DNA from: Symbiodinium natans
Lineage: Eukaryota > Sar > Dinophyceae > Suessiales > Symbiodiniaceae
Assembly: GCA_905221605.1 (NCBI GenBank)
Contig: CAJNDS010002207.1
Coordinates: forward strand, 324,501 to 388,500
Reading direction: 5' to 3'
Length of the DNA stretch: 64,000 nucleotides
Under the pieces are notes generated by a model. It had not been told where the DNA came from. It ran no database searches and saw nothing but the letters and a program-made list of their open reading frames with translations. This document shows, piece after piece, positions 24,605 through 37,432 of the stretch. How positions within the stretch are numbered: position 1 is the stretch's first letter; the number at the start of each line of letters is the position of its first letter. The translations under genes and the position numbers were made by a program.

Positions 24605-27600
24605 GTGGTACATCATCAACCCTGACAGCAACAGCTTGGCCAGCACCTGGCAGGTCATCTGTTTTTTCGCCATGGCCTATATCGCGCTGGTGGTACCTTT
24701 CCAGGTGCGCGCGTTTGACAATCCCTATAAACCCCCTACAAACTTAAGGTCCAAACGTCATAACAAAAGAACGCTGGCCTGCCCGAGCCACTCAGTACCT
24801 GTAAAAAACTGGTTTCTCTCCACCTCCCAGGTTTGTTTGCTCCACCTCCCAGGTTTGTTTGCTTGACAGTTCCTTCGATGGCCTCTTCGTGCTTTCCATG
24901 TGTGTCTTGGCCATCCTTAGACTGGGTCGCTACTTCAAACTGACATCCTGCCATTGTTCAATTTCGCAAGCTCTTTCGCCTCAATAGTGCACAAAGACTA
25001 CCGATCCGAGAGAGATCAATGCTGCCCAGGCATGGATATGGTGTTTTTTGTGGACATGATCCTGCAGTTCTTCACAACCTATGCCCGCACGACTCCGACG
25101 GGAGTGGTGTGGGAGGCACTCAGGCTTTAGCACTGCACACTCAGCTTTGTGGCAAAGGCGCATGAAAGCAGATGCATCGTGAGTGCAATCGGTATGGAAG
25201 GTGAGGCTGCGGAAGATAGCGTCGCAATATCTGCGGACGTGGTTCGTCTTCGACTTGGTGACCTTGTTCCCATTCGACCTCCTAGGCTGGCAGTGAGCTA
25301 AGACTAGCGCGTGTCGGGGGGGTCTTTGGCCGGATCAATGTCAAGGTGCAACACGTGCAACTGACGCCCACATGCATCGTCCAGCCCTTTTTGTTGCTGA
25401 CATTGTTTCCGAACTTCATGTTGCTCGCGTGGTCCCGGTGCAACTGACCTGTTTGTAGAGTCCGGAAAACTGCCAGCTGTTAACGTCTGAGACATTGACT
25501 TGCTTCGTTCGAGTTGTCAGTCAAGTCTTTTGTGATCGCGGAGAAGGCGCGAGTGAGAACAGAACGCAGCGCGGCTTTGCCTCTCAGTCTGACTAACGCA
25601 TGCTCTCATCTATCTTTCCATGCATGCTCCGTTTGGTCTGTCCGTCCTTGGGCGACCCTGTCCGCATATTTCCGGAGGATGAAGGCATGCAGGCTCGTCA
25701 GTAGTCGCCCCTGCCCCAGCCCCTTCGAATTGCACAAAAAGTCCCATGACTTCTTCAAGAGACGAACTCACTTGCATGACGGGGTTTGTGTAGCGGTGGG
25801 TTTCAAGTTGCTTCCAACAGCCGCCGCATCCGTCATGTTGACAAGACCCCGCCCGTTGGCCGGATGTCTGAAGTATTCTGAAGTCATATGACCACGGGGC
25901 TGTGGTGCCGCTGTCATGCGTGGGGCCGTCCAATGAGGAGAACCGTTTCGTGTGGAGCCACCCTGAGCCCTGATGCCGGGCGATCGAAATCGCATCGCAG
26001 CTTCCCCGAGCTTGGGACCTGTGAAGCGACCTGCCTTTGGCCATTGGAGTTGCGGTTTTTTGCACACATAAAGTAGCGTACCGAGCATCGGCGTCGCCCT
26101 TCCCATGACACAGCCATGAAGTATAAGACGAGCTGGAATGTCTTTGCTTGATAGTTCAAAGTCAAAGCAAACAGTGTGGCAGATAGGATGAAAAATGATA
26201 CTTTGCCGGCAACGCTGTCAAATGACTTTGTGGTCACAATGACTTGTTAGCAAGTCTTGTTCTGCGGATAAAAGCAACCAAGCGAGAGGTGCTTTTCCAC
26301 TGACAGGACTGACAGGTAATCTGAGGTCAACAATCAACGGGTGCTGCTGTGACCTTGAGCGGCCTGCATGCCGTCGCGCAGAACCCAAAATATCTCCCTT
26401 GCTGACTTTACACTATAAAGGGCCGCTAGGCTCAAAGTCATCTCCCCACAGACAACAGCCTCTTCCCGCCTCCTCCCGAATCAATGCGCAGGTGTTCTGG
26501 CAAACTCTCCTGAGCTGAAAGAGATGAAGGTTGTCAAGGTGATTCGCACACTCAGGCCCGATTGAGAACTGGGCATTTTTTACTTAAGGCGGGCCCAAGT
26601 CTAGAGGGGGCAGAAAGTCTTTAGATACGGTGGCATGCTTCAAGGGCCAAGGGTTTGGTTCCAGCACTTGTTTGCCATGCAGAAGGTACAAAGTAACATT
26701 AAATTATGTTCGGTTGAGGCATGCCGCTGATCGTCAGATGCTCAGTTGTTAGCTCCGCCGCTTTCTCCCTCCCCAGGTTGTTGAAGCTGTTTCGGCTGCT
26801 GAAGTCGTCCCGCCTGCTGCACCGTCTGGAGCTGCTTGGCTTTCAGTAGATGAATCTGAATGGTCGGGGCAGCAATTGGTGCTGTGCTCTAGATGGAAGA
26901 AAGAGTCCCCTATAGTCCTCTCAAACCAATCAAGACGTACAACCAGGAAGTGACGAAGCTACTCGCAAGTAAACGTTGTTGCCTTGCTTCATGTTTTCAT
27001 TATGTTCTGCTCACCTTCCCGTCACCCTGCAACTGAGACGTTCCGTTTTGGATGGTTAGGAAGTTGTTCGGATGGATCGTTCAACCCTGAACCACTCCAA
27101 CTTTACACATGACGATGAACGTTACCAAAGCCATGTGTTGTCTTGCAAGGTGCCCTGATTCGTATTCTCATTGGGCACCACAGGTCTCTCCTCGAAGCGT
27201 TTGCCCAACTAGGCTTTGGACCTTGAGAGGATGTTTTGGTGATATCCCTACAGTTCGAAGGTTGGAAGTAGAATATGATCAGGTCGTCACATATTACTTT
27301 ACAAGCCTGATGAGACTAGAGCGGGCCTGCATTGATTGCTAAGTAAGTACAGCAGTCAAAACATACTGGTCTACACAGCAGCAGACACATTCCGGGGGGG
27401 GGCGGGGGGGGGGGGGTGGGGTTCCGAGTCGTGACACACCGTAAATAAACCCGTCTGAAGCCTTGGCATGACTGTCGAAGAGTGCACCGACACTATTGTT
27501 TGTGTGGTGGGGGGCGGGGGCCGGGGTGTGCTGTTGCGGCCTGCTGCAAGGATACCTTTCGCTCTGCCGTACCAGCAGTTTGCCTTGGCGAGATTTCTCT

Positions 27601-30600
27601 CAGTGCTTGTGATCATGTGTCATTGGCTGGCCTGTGTTTGGGCGCTGACGCTGCAGCTCGTTGACCTTGACTATCCCCAGTGGATCGATGATGTGGAGGC
27701 CGTGGATGCATCTTTTGGCATTCGAACGCGGGAATCCACCTGGCGAATATATGTTGCTTCCTATTATTTTTGCAGCTACACAATGACATCAGTTGGCTAC
27801 GGTGATTTTGGACCAAAGAACGTTCTGGAGCGCGTTTTCTGTACCTTCATGGTGATGGTCTCTGGCCTTTGCTGGGCATACATCCTCGGAGAGGTTTGTG
27901 CCATCGTGGCTGACATGAATTCCGACAGCCAGCAGTTTAGGAAGAGGATGCACCAACTCAACGCAATGATGCGCGACCAAGGACCGAAGCGCCATGCAAT
28001 GTCCATATAGTCTTTGTTCACTAGGGACATCTGGGTGCATACGGAATGGTTGCTTGCAATTTCGGAGGTTGTGGCTTGAGTCGTTTGCTCTCCGGCTCTT
28101 GCCCTCCGGGCGATGCATTCATCAAGCATTTAACTCAGGACCTTCTGAGCTTCATGTCGGCGAGTACTGTAACTGGATCTTTCTTGGCCGGTCAGGTATA
28201 GGATTCTGGTGAGACAGGTGACAGAGCGTCATTTTGGATATGCGAGTGCCGTTCAGTTTCGGTCGCGAACTTGAACACCACCCTCGAACACCTATCAACT
28301 TCGCGCCAACAACTCGTGATGCAAGGTAGGGCCCCCGTATCATGTGTCCCGATGTGTCAAGCGGCGCACTTTGACGGGGCGAAGTATCCGAGGTCAGTCT
28401 GGGAGATTTTCATCTCCAGCTGTTAATTGGGAGCCGTGCAACTGTCAGATGCGCTGTAAAAGGTCAGGTAAACCCATGCGCACAAGCAAAATCAATAGGA
28501 AGAGCCTGTCAGACACTGGAACGAAGCTGTCCTGTGGCAGCCTGGGGCAAGATCACATTCTTGTAGGTCCAGGGACCTGGTTCAGTTTGGCAGCCCAGAT
28601 CACGAAAACATCTCAAAAGCAGCCTGCCCAAACAACCACGCGCAGGATTGCCACACGAGCTACGCAGTCGCTTGAGGAGCTTCTTCCTGCAAAATAAACA
28701 TCAGCTCCAGTATCAGACCCAGCTCCAGTGCCTCAGACGCACAGACTGCAGCCACGGAACTTCACAGGGTCTGCGCTAGAGTTCCTGCTCCTGCATGGTT
28801 GTCTAGATCGCGTGCATGCCCAGGTGTGTGAGATCCCCAAGAGAGCCTAAACTCCCTCTCTCGCAAGCCCGCAATTGCATGCCAGGCTCCTGGATCATAT
28901 GAGTCCTCGACTACAGGCTGAAGTTTGCAGAGTGATAACGCTGACCTGGATTCGGAGACCTGCCGAAGATTCACAGTAGTGCTGGCGGCCAGTTACAATA
29001 GTGGCAATGAAACGGTACTCAGGCAATGTCTAGTTGAACGCATGTGCGGACAACCCTTAAGCCCCATGCCCAGCAGCTTCATTCACCTGGCTTGTGCGTT
29101 TTCTTCAGTGGTGATCCGGGGCGTTACGTTCACTCCTGAGGGTTAACATGATCCTAATCCCGATTGTCTCTGCTTGTCTTCCCACCGTCCATTTTCAGAA
29201 GCCGATGCCATGCGAGGAAGGTGCCCTTTTTCGTGCAATTCCTGAATCTCATCCAGAAGATGCAAGCCAAAGGCATGCAGACCACTGTGTTTGAAGCCTG
29301 CGTCGCCGACATCGCGCGGAAGCTCCAAAGTACGGCTTACGCCCAAGGAGACTCCTTCACCAACGTGCAGGTTCCCTGCAGCAAAGCAAAAGCAACATGT
29401 TTCCAGGTACCCGGAGATACGAAGTAACATACAGCACCCCAGACGCCAAACCTTCCAACCCTTTCAGATGCAAGGTGCTCCACATTCTCACCAAGGGGCT
29501 TGTCGCTCTGGGCAACAAGTTCGGAAAGACGGGCAGTGTTCTCCGCCTGCTGGTAGGGCTTGCTTTGGGGCTTTGCGGGTCTGGGGCTGCAGGTGTTGGT
29601 GGTTCATGGTTCGGGCTCAGAATAATTGGGGCTTCAGGAGCCTGGTGCTTTCAGGGACCTTGTGAGCATTTCTGGTTGGTTACTGGAGTTACTGGAGGCC
29701 TTCTGAACTTCAGCGGCGTGGCGTCGCCTGGTTCATGCGTTCTCATGAGTGAGAAAGTCTGCGTTGCGTGGTGCGGGCTCTAATGTTCACAGCTTGCCCC
29801 CTGCACAATGAACGCTGAACTTGGCGGAGTGGCCGACGTGGCCGAGGTTTGGGGGGAGGACTTCGTCCTTGCGGACCAGTCCTTGATCCACGTGGTGAAT
29901 TGTGTGGCCATGTCCTACTGCGAAGATGCTCGGGCAGAAGGTGTTAGTGATTTTGTGGGCCTTTGCGATTGTGAGGATTTTCGAAGGCTTGAGGCTTCGC
30001 GGCTACAGGTTTTAGGATGATTTGGAGCGTGGTGTCATCGAAGTTCAGGGCCGAACTGAATGTCGCGGGCGATGGATTAAGCTATTTCACAATATTCACC
30101 GGATGAGCTCTTTTTTTCTACAGCACCCGGGATGCTGCTGCTGGGGGGGGCTGGACAGCTGTAGGTCTGCCAACAAAAGAGAAAAGCTGCTTTTTTTTGG
30201 CATGTTTAAGAAGCCGGGTGGTTGTCAGACTGCATTCTGGGGTACAAGCTCCAAGCTGGGAGATTTGGTATGGGTTTTGAAGTGGGCCTGTTTCCTAAGA
30301 ATGCTGGAAGGTTCCTGAGGCACTGCGCAGCCCGGAATCCCGGAATCCAATCGATAGGCTGTGCGAAGCAGCGCCCCCTGAATGTTGAAGCCGTAAGAAC
30401 GCCGGCCATGCAAGACAAGGCAGGGTTTAGAGGCAGGCCCTTTTCGGGCTGGGTTGTAGATTTCTGTGATTTTCTGTGTGTAAGCTGAGCTCGAGGCCAA
30501 TTGTATGCTTTGTGTATCTTTGTGTTTTAGGCGGCTACCTGTACTTTGCTTTTCATGTTGTCCACCGGGCTCTGATGCAAGATGCCTCCCGTTGAGGATG

Positions 30601-30918
30601 TGAGGGTTGCATGTCTAATATTCTTATTGACGTTTACGCTTCCACGTTCTGTGGGGCTCGCTCCAGTTCTGATCTCGCAGTCTCGTTTCGGGTGTGCATG
30701 GAACACCATCCAAGTCTAAGGTGCTCTACCTGACGCGCGATGGTTTGCTGGCTGTCGTTGAAGCCCGCAGGAATACCTGTCCTGAGTTGGCCAGGATCGT
30801 TCGTCGGCACGCTGGCAGCAAAGAGCCATGTCGATTTTTACAAAGGGCCATCGCGCATCCACGACCTTTCTCGAGTGTTGAAAGGTACTGCATCCGCATT
30901 GCGGCCACTTGGCAGTGA
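24605..30918 (+). CDS. Voltage-gated K+ channel with cyclic-nucleotide-binding-like domain, copy A (multi-exon)
   Basis: Six-transmembrane potassium channel of the KCNH/HCN/CNG superfamily, expected in a membrane. Exons, all joining in frame: 24605-24704 (WYIINPDSN, S1), 24853-24901 (S2 start), 25030-25115 (DMILQFFTTY), 25201-25285 (S3, LRTWFVFDLVTLFPFDLL), 26492-26555 and 26777-26830 (S4, K/R every third residue, six in register), 27551-27981 (S5; pore with filter TSVGYGDF; S6), 28646-28727 (C-linker), 28886 to about 28942 (LLDHMSPRLQ), about 29202-29370 (KVPFF...FEACVADIARKL), 29475-29537 (ILTKGLVALGNKFG), 29847-29924 (VWGEDFVLADQSLI), 30721-30806 (VLYLTRDGLLAVVEARR), 30885 on (YCIRIA). Filter and S4 show a voltage-gated K+ channel. 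The last exons match the cNBD roll and C-helix; NCVAMSYCEV resembles KCNH more than HCN. Exons 5' of S1 were not found. The stop at 30916-30918 is only the first in-frame stop after the last exon, so the true 3' end may lie further on. Splices come from alignment with copy B. Confidence 0.88.
24819..24862 (+). repeat. Perfect 22-bp tandem duplication across a splice acceptor of channel A
   Basis: Bases 24819-24840 are repeated exactly at 24841-24862. Each copy contains CCTCCCAG followed by GTTTGTTTGC, so both carry an acceptor. Only the second copy joins in frame with the S1 exon. Confidence 0.9.
27394..27420 (+). repeat. Interrupted G run in a channel A intron
   Basis: Nine G, one C, then about thirteen G and TGGGG, inside the 26831-27550 intron between the S4 and S5 exons. 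Confidence 0.75.
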
Positions 30919-31689
30919 ACTTCGGGTGCATGGGCCTTCATTGTGGATGGCCGCAGCTGTAGCCATGGCTCAACACCGCCGTCAACACAGCGTCAACAGC
31001 TTTACTGCATGACACCAACTTGGTCAGTCATGGATCACAGCACATAGTGGATTGTGACCGCCTGTCGCGTTCGCAGAGATCGCACCTGACTCTCTACGTA
31101 TGATCCCTTGATGACCCTATGGAGTTTACGGTCCATGCCCGATTCCCAAATCCAAAACACCCGTTACAAGAGAAGGACCCCTGCAGGTCTACCGCGGCAT
31201 ACTTCGGGAAGCCCGGAAACGGGCGAGGATGCCCTCATATCGGACAAGGCTTGCGCATTTCAGAGAAGGGTCGAAGTTGCAGATCGTGAGCTGCATGAGC
31301 GGCGCAGGGTCCTTGCTTCACGCCTCAGGGGTTTTGGAGACATTGTTGCAATTGATTTAACTGTAAACGCTTGCGCGTGCCACCTCGGCTGCCGGGCCAG
31401 CGCAAGCCACGCGCGCGTCGGAGTTCCTGCGCCGCTCGGTGTGGTACCATGTGATGGCTGGGCAAAGGGAGTCCCCAGGGTCCGAGGAGGGTGTTCAGGG
31501 GGGGTTCCAGGGTTGCAACACCTGTTATGACACCACGGCGGGGGGGGGGCAGCTACGATGATTCCTGGCCCTAGAATGACTTCTTCCTAGCCACTGGGGC
31601 AAATGGATGCAAAAAACTGCTTCCAACGCTGCCAGGAAAAATGCTGGCAGCCAGCAGCAATATCCAGCAACACGCGCTCCCACTCAGAC

Positions 31690-32020
31690 CTTAACATGCT
31701 GACCAAGGACCCTCAGGCTGGCAATTCCACCAGAATGTTGCCTTCAAAAAGCAAGGCAAGGAGGCTCAGGCCCTGGCCGGACAATTTTGGCGGAATGCAG
31801 CTCGAAGGTAGGCATCTGTACCGGAATGTTGCCGGAATAAGCTGGGCCAGGGAGGCTCAGGCAGGCGATTGTACGGGTATGTTGGCCAGGGACCAGGATG
31901 GTCCAGCCAGCGACTGTAGTGGAACGTTGCCTCAATAGGTATAGGGCAACACCTTCTGAGAAGGTGGTCAACTGTGCCGAAACGTTACCTGAATAAGCAA
32001 GTCAGGGACGGTACCGGAAT
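31690..32020 (+). repeat. Degenerate minisatellite, CCGGAATGTTGCC type
   Basis: Diverged copies of CCGGAATGTTGCCTGAATAA followed by an AGGGAGGCTCAGGC-like segment occur near 31731, 31821, 31874, 31920 and 31977. Spacings are about 45-90 bases. The open frame over it is a repeat artefact. Confidence 0.6.
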
Positions 32021-32209
32021 AGTATATGCGTGCAACTGCGTTTTACGACACGGTGGGGAGGTTCCAAGTGGTGTTTATTGTTTTTGACGAACTACTGATT
32101 CGTCGATGCCCTGGCCGAGCGCATGGCCCTGGAGAAATGCACAGGCTCATCACAAGCTTACATACGACTGGTGACCGGAGCGCACTTCAGCGCGAACCCT
32201 TCAGCCGAC

Positions 32210-32272
32210 AGAGAGAGAGAGAGAGAGTGAGAGAGAGTAACAAAGAGAGGGAGAGAGAGTAACAAAAAAGTT
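32210..32272 (+). repeat. GA microsatellite
   Basis: GAGAGAGAGAG blocks with GTAACAAA interruptions occurring twice. Confidence 0.75.
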
Positions 32273-33424
32273 TGAAAAATTGAAAAGAACAGAACACTGT
32301 AAAACAAGTGCGTCTTGGCTCGTTGGACCTTTCAAGCCTCATCCCAAGCCCCACGAACTAGGCTTCCACCGACATCCACGACCGCTACAGCGGTCAGCTT
32401 ACCAGGTGAGTTGGAAACATGCAACGCTGCAGCAAGAAGGGGCTTGGGATTGGGGGATTCTAGGTGAGCCGGTGGGGGAGGCTTCTGAGGCACAATGCCT
32501 TGTACAGGCGCCCACCTCAAGCATTGAGATTGGGAGTTAGGACAGGGCGTGCTGACCACTCTTTGGGATTCAGAACAGCGAGTGCAATGCCCGCAGGCTT
32601 TAGGCCAGTCCTTATGTAAAGTATCCTCAAATCATCGGAAACCTTGCCGATTCATAATCGCTCATTGTTGAAGGTGACGTCCCATTGATTTCGGCAAGGT
32701 GCCGTGAAGAGGACGTATGTGCCGAGACAGCACTCACCCTAGCATGCGGACCCATAGCTTCGGGATCTTAAGTATGGGGTTGAAGGAGCCTTGACTCCTC
32801 ATGTGATCAATGAGTATGAGATTTGGCAGTGGAGATGTACTTCCGTTTCAGGTTTCGTACATGTATGAGTGGCAGTTTGGTGAGGATGAGGTTTGAATTG
32901 TACTTTGCAGGCAGATGAAACCGAGGGTCACCAAACCCGGAGATTCCATGATTCCATGCACTCAGGAACACTGAAACAACTTATACGCTTGAAGCGCTTG
33001 TTTTGTTGCAGTGCACAACGCGAAGCCAGAGAGGTGATTCTGGCATTATATCTTATGTACTACATGACTGCCTGACTGTATGACCTGTGCGGGGCACGGC
33101 GGGGGTGCGAACTTGTTCCGAGCCCCCCTGCCCTGCAAAAGGCAAGTCGAAGCTTCTTTGCAGAAATCCGAAGTTCACTGGAGTTTTTGTTGGGCCGGCT
33201 TTTACAGTGATTCAGGTAGCTATACCTTAGACATACGCCGGAAACCTCAAATGTAGACTGACATTCAGCGAGAGCATCCCCGCATGACAAACAAATCATA
33301 TCGTTGAACGCCAAAATCCTCCACAACACACGCACCTGCGTGCTCATTCGCAACACTACGCATGCTAGTATTTCTGCGTGGGCGTGTAGCCCCGTTTATT
33401 GCAACAAGGCATGTGCCAAGACGC

Positions 33425-33444
33425 TTGTAGAAGCGCTTCTACAA
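33425..33444. repeat. Perfect 20-bp palindrome
   Basis: TTGTAGAAGCGCTTCTACAA equals its own reverse complement. It sits in sequence without a convincing gene. Confidence 0.8.
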
Positions 33445-36400
33445 TTCTGTAAGATCAAGCACAAGGATTTCGTTAATCCAGGCATCCGAACCCTAAGGGT
33501 TGCCCATGCATGCATCAAATACTTCTACGCCATTCGTTGTTGAACTATATGGGCTGGGCGGCTTCTTAGGTTCGCTGGTGCACATTCAATGGCACCACGA
33601 AGCCGTATTCATGCCTTTTAGCAAGGGCATGTCGCAGCTGAGGATGTCATGCAAGCTCCTGATACAGCGAGCGGCAGCTCAAAAACCTACGCTTTTGTGA
33701 GTGCCTCGCTTTAGGGGCTTTTGGGCCCCAATCGCCACAAAAGTTAGTCGTGCATATATGGAATCTCGGAGCCAAGAAGGATATTTGTCTTTCCTGGTTC
33801 CTGCTAGACGTTTCAGATGTCCCTTGAACGGAGCTTTGTAAATCGAGTTTTGTTCAAGATCGGCAACCCAAAGACAGCGCGCTGGCATCTGGCGCATGCT
33901 GGGGTTTCGCTGATCTGTACAGTTTGCGTCTATGTGATCGTTTCAAACTGGCCTAGCGTTGCCTGCATCGCCTAAGAGGTGCGCAGGTACCGAAAGTAAT
34001 GCTTTAAGCTGTGCCTCGTTGGGCCTAGACGCTGTGCGTCAACACATGCATGCCACAAGTGTGACACGTTTGAGATGCCCTGCTTCTGTAGGCGATCTTG
34101 TTCAGAAAGCAATATGTTGTTACTGCTGTTCGGTACAGGTGGCGCATGCTTGGACATGTTTGGACATGTTTGGCTCCGGGCCAAGCTACAACAACTTCTC
34201 AAAAGCTTGCCCGAGTTGATGAGGCCTCCAGCCTGACAAGCCAGAGAAGTGAAGGTCTTGTTGTCCAGGGTGGAGGACGTTTGGGCAAAAAAATGTTAGG
34301 GGACATTACGAGTGCCTCATCTCAAGCGACCGATTGAATTCATCCTGGAGCTCCTGGGATATTTCAATTTTGAGAGCTTCACATCGCCTGCAGCCATCCC
34401 TGATTCACAAGCAGCAACGGGGTCGACCATGTGTCGAGGTGCCCGATGATCCTTGTGGAAGTGTAGTAGATGAATGTGTTGCTAGGGGCTTGGGAATATT
34501 CTGCGTAGTCTTGGCTTGATGAATGAGTGATGATCCCGCAGGTTCTTTCTCATTTTAAAAGGCCGCTGGAATGGTGTAGGGTGTAGAGCAGGAGCCTGCT
34601 TCGGAGCTCGATCAGTTGATCTTGTTAGAATATTCAGCTCTGTGGTGCAAAAAAGGGTGCACGCAGGCCTCCTGCCGTCACATTCACCTCCAGTGTTTTG
34701 TGTCAGCTCAGCCGCTGTGATGCGACTTCCGAGGAAGTGGCCCCTGCAGTGCAGAACATGCGCGGACAACTGCAGCATGCTTGAGAGTCAACCGCTGTAC
34801 CTCTGAAACTCAGAGTTCTATACTACTATACCACACTTCAACCCTACGATATGCGAGGCCCGGATGTTGTTCTCTAGAAACTGTGATTCTGAAGTCAACC
34901 TCCCACCCAAGTCCATACTTCTCATAAACCCAAGACAGCCAGGGCCAAGAGCACTCCAAGGTCCACAAAAACATTGAATGGTGGAATTGAGTTGCCTATA
35001 GTCAGTTAGGCTACAGGATAAGAAGGACAAGACTCTTTCATGAGCAGGCATATTCCTGGTGTTCTTTGAGAGCGCTTCACTCACCGACAAGACTCCTGGT
35101 TGCATGTCAAACGTCTGCAAAAACTTTGGCAAGCTAGGGCTTTCGCCACGAAGATCATGCGTGCACAGCATCGGCACGGCATTGCGCAGCCGTGAACGTG
35201 TTCCCAACCTTGTTGACATGGACAGGCTGAGAATGAGAAAGTTGTTTCGAGTGGTGAAAAGTCGCTGGAATCCTCTAGAACCCGGCCCAAAATTGATGGA
35301 TCTACAGATGTGCGCACTGTTGGCGAAAACTCTGGTTGCCAATGCCTCGCGTCTGTGCGTAAAGCTGCCTTCCGCCTGGGGGCGCGCTACATTATTAAGC
35401 TCTGTGCTGTGTGCTGATGAGCGCAAAATGGTATTGAAAGCCCTGCAATGCCCTGCAATTCAGTGTCGTAAACCAAAACCCTCCCCGGCGCTAGTGTGCA
35501 AGTGGAAACCATCTACATGACACGGAGGATCTGGATCGGCTTGTCAACAGCCACCTCTCTGTCACTGTCCTTCACGCTGGCGGTACAGACTTTTGCAGCC
35601 TCTCGTCATCATCTCTGTTGCCTGTGGTGAGCTTGGGAGGTTTAATTATGTGGGCTCACGTCTTGGGTCAGAGTTGCTTGTCAATGGGCGGTTCGGTCAC
35701 ATCTGGCTCCCACGCTAGCCAAGGACGGCATGCCTAAATGTACGCGTAGCTTGCCTCTTGATCTTCGCGTCAGTGTAACACTTTGGGAAGTTGAAAGAAA
35801 ACCGAAGACCAGGCGTCTGAAGCCCAAACCCTACATTCTACATCTGCCCGCTAGCTGCCAGGAAGTGCGAGATTGGCTGTGGCACCGGCTGCTGGCATCT
35901 TGGATGGCTTCAACTTGTAGCGCCTCAGGCCAGTAGAATCACAGGCACGTGCGAGTTACCAGAGCATTCCCTGGCTGCTGCGGTTATGGGTTAGGAGCTC
36001 GTGATGGTCGACTGCTGAGTGAAACGCCTTGCCAGAAGCCGCAGTCGTAAGATTAGCAACTTAGTGGCCATCATAGTCAGGAGAAAGCTTCCAGGCCCAG
36101 AGCAAACCCTGGGGCCCCACTCTTTCCTAAACCCTAAGTACACCTCTCGAGCTCTAGCCAAACTGCGCAACTCGAAAAGGGCTTGAAGTTGAAGATGCAG
36201 TTCGACGAGTAGTGGTTTTAAAGGGATGGGCCCTTGTGTTGTCAACGCAATCCAGCGAGGCAAAGTTCCCCCTCGCGCAGTCCAGCTGGTTCTTTCGCTG
36301 GGTGCCAGCCTGTGCGCTGTTTGGGGGGGGTTAGCGGGCTCTAGGCTTCAAGGTTATTCAAGGTTATACCACGGAATGCTTATAGATGTGCGGGATATAT

Positions 36401-37432
36401 TGCCAAAGTTCCAAGGAAAAATGGTATGTGTCATGGTTATGTTGGGGTTTGGGTTCAGGGCTTCGTGCTCGATGGAGATGCGTTCTGACTCGGGTGCCCC
36501 CATGCAAGAACAGAGTTCTCGTTTCACATGCTGCTGGTGCGATCCTGGGCATTTAGGTTTCCGGCGTAGGAGAAGGTAGGTGAACGCACGCGAGCGCTAC
36601 GCATTCCATAGTCTACATCGGGGTCAGGGTACAGCTGAGGTCCGACTTCGATCGTACAACGGCGGGTATGTTTCATTTGTTCTGTTGGTGAGTTGACGGG
36701 GGGTATACTGTGTGGGCTCCGGCTGAGGGTTTCAGACCCTCGTGTCTTACTTGTGGCTGGCAACAACACCCACACGTGGAAGTCAAAGTAGCAACACTGT
36801 ATGAATGCTGTTCGAACTTAGGTGACCCTGGACCCTCACATAGATCCTGAACATTACGAAGAGCTCAGGTAGCTATGTACACCTGGAATCCTTACCGGCC
36901 AGCTCTCACGTTTGAAGTTGTTGGAGACCTTGCCCCAATCGCGTGTTGGAGAGCTTGAGATCCTAAGAGACACATGCCGTGGGTCTGGGCGAGGTGTGGC
37001 TAATGGTGCTGGTGGCGCTGTATCGTGCAGCCCCTCGGTGACAAATTGGCTTTCAACTGATCGATCTATCAGAGCACGACGTTTTTCTTCCCGAAAAGCT
37101 AGAAGAAATGCTGGCGGTGCTTGTGTCGAAAGGGAAACTCGGCGCAGTCTGACCCACAGGGGCCTTGTTCTGAACGTGTGCCACAATGTCGTGCTTACAG
37201 GCTTCCTCTTTCCAGATCGTTCAAGAAACTATTTTGTTCATGATGGCCTTATCCGTTCCCCTGAATACTTGGGCCCCCCGCCTCAAGTCCTACAATTCGG
37301 TCTTCAGGGCGTAGGAGGGGCGCCTGGTCAAATCAAGAGTTTGGTTTCTGTCGTAGTATATATGGAGGGACGGAGGATTATGAACCCCCACGTCAGATGA
37401 CATCTCCATGGCTAGGGAGCTGCTAGGGCAAC

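Larger units (their letters stand above)
30919..37432. other. Repeat-bearing interval without a confirmed gene
   Basis: Contains the 31.7-kb minisatellite, a GA microsatellite and the 20-bp palindrome. Overlapping frames of 153 and 202 codons at 34.8-35.5 kb lie on opposite strands and neither shows a known motif. Possible 3' exons of channel A or a 5' exon of the 37.4-kb gene cannot be excluded. Confidence 0.45.

Noticed and set aside
34818-35426. 202-codon minus-strand frame
   Set aside because: It overlaps a 153-codon plus-strand frame, neither has a motif, and every supported gene is on the + strand.
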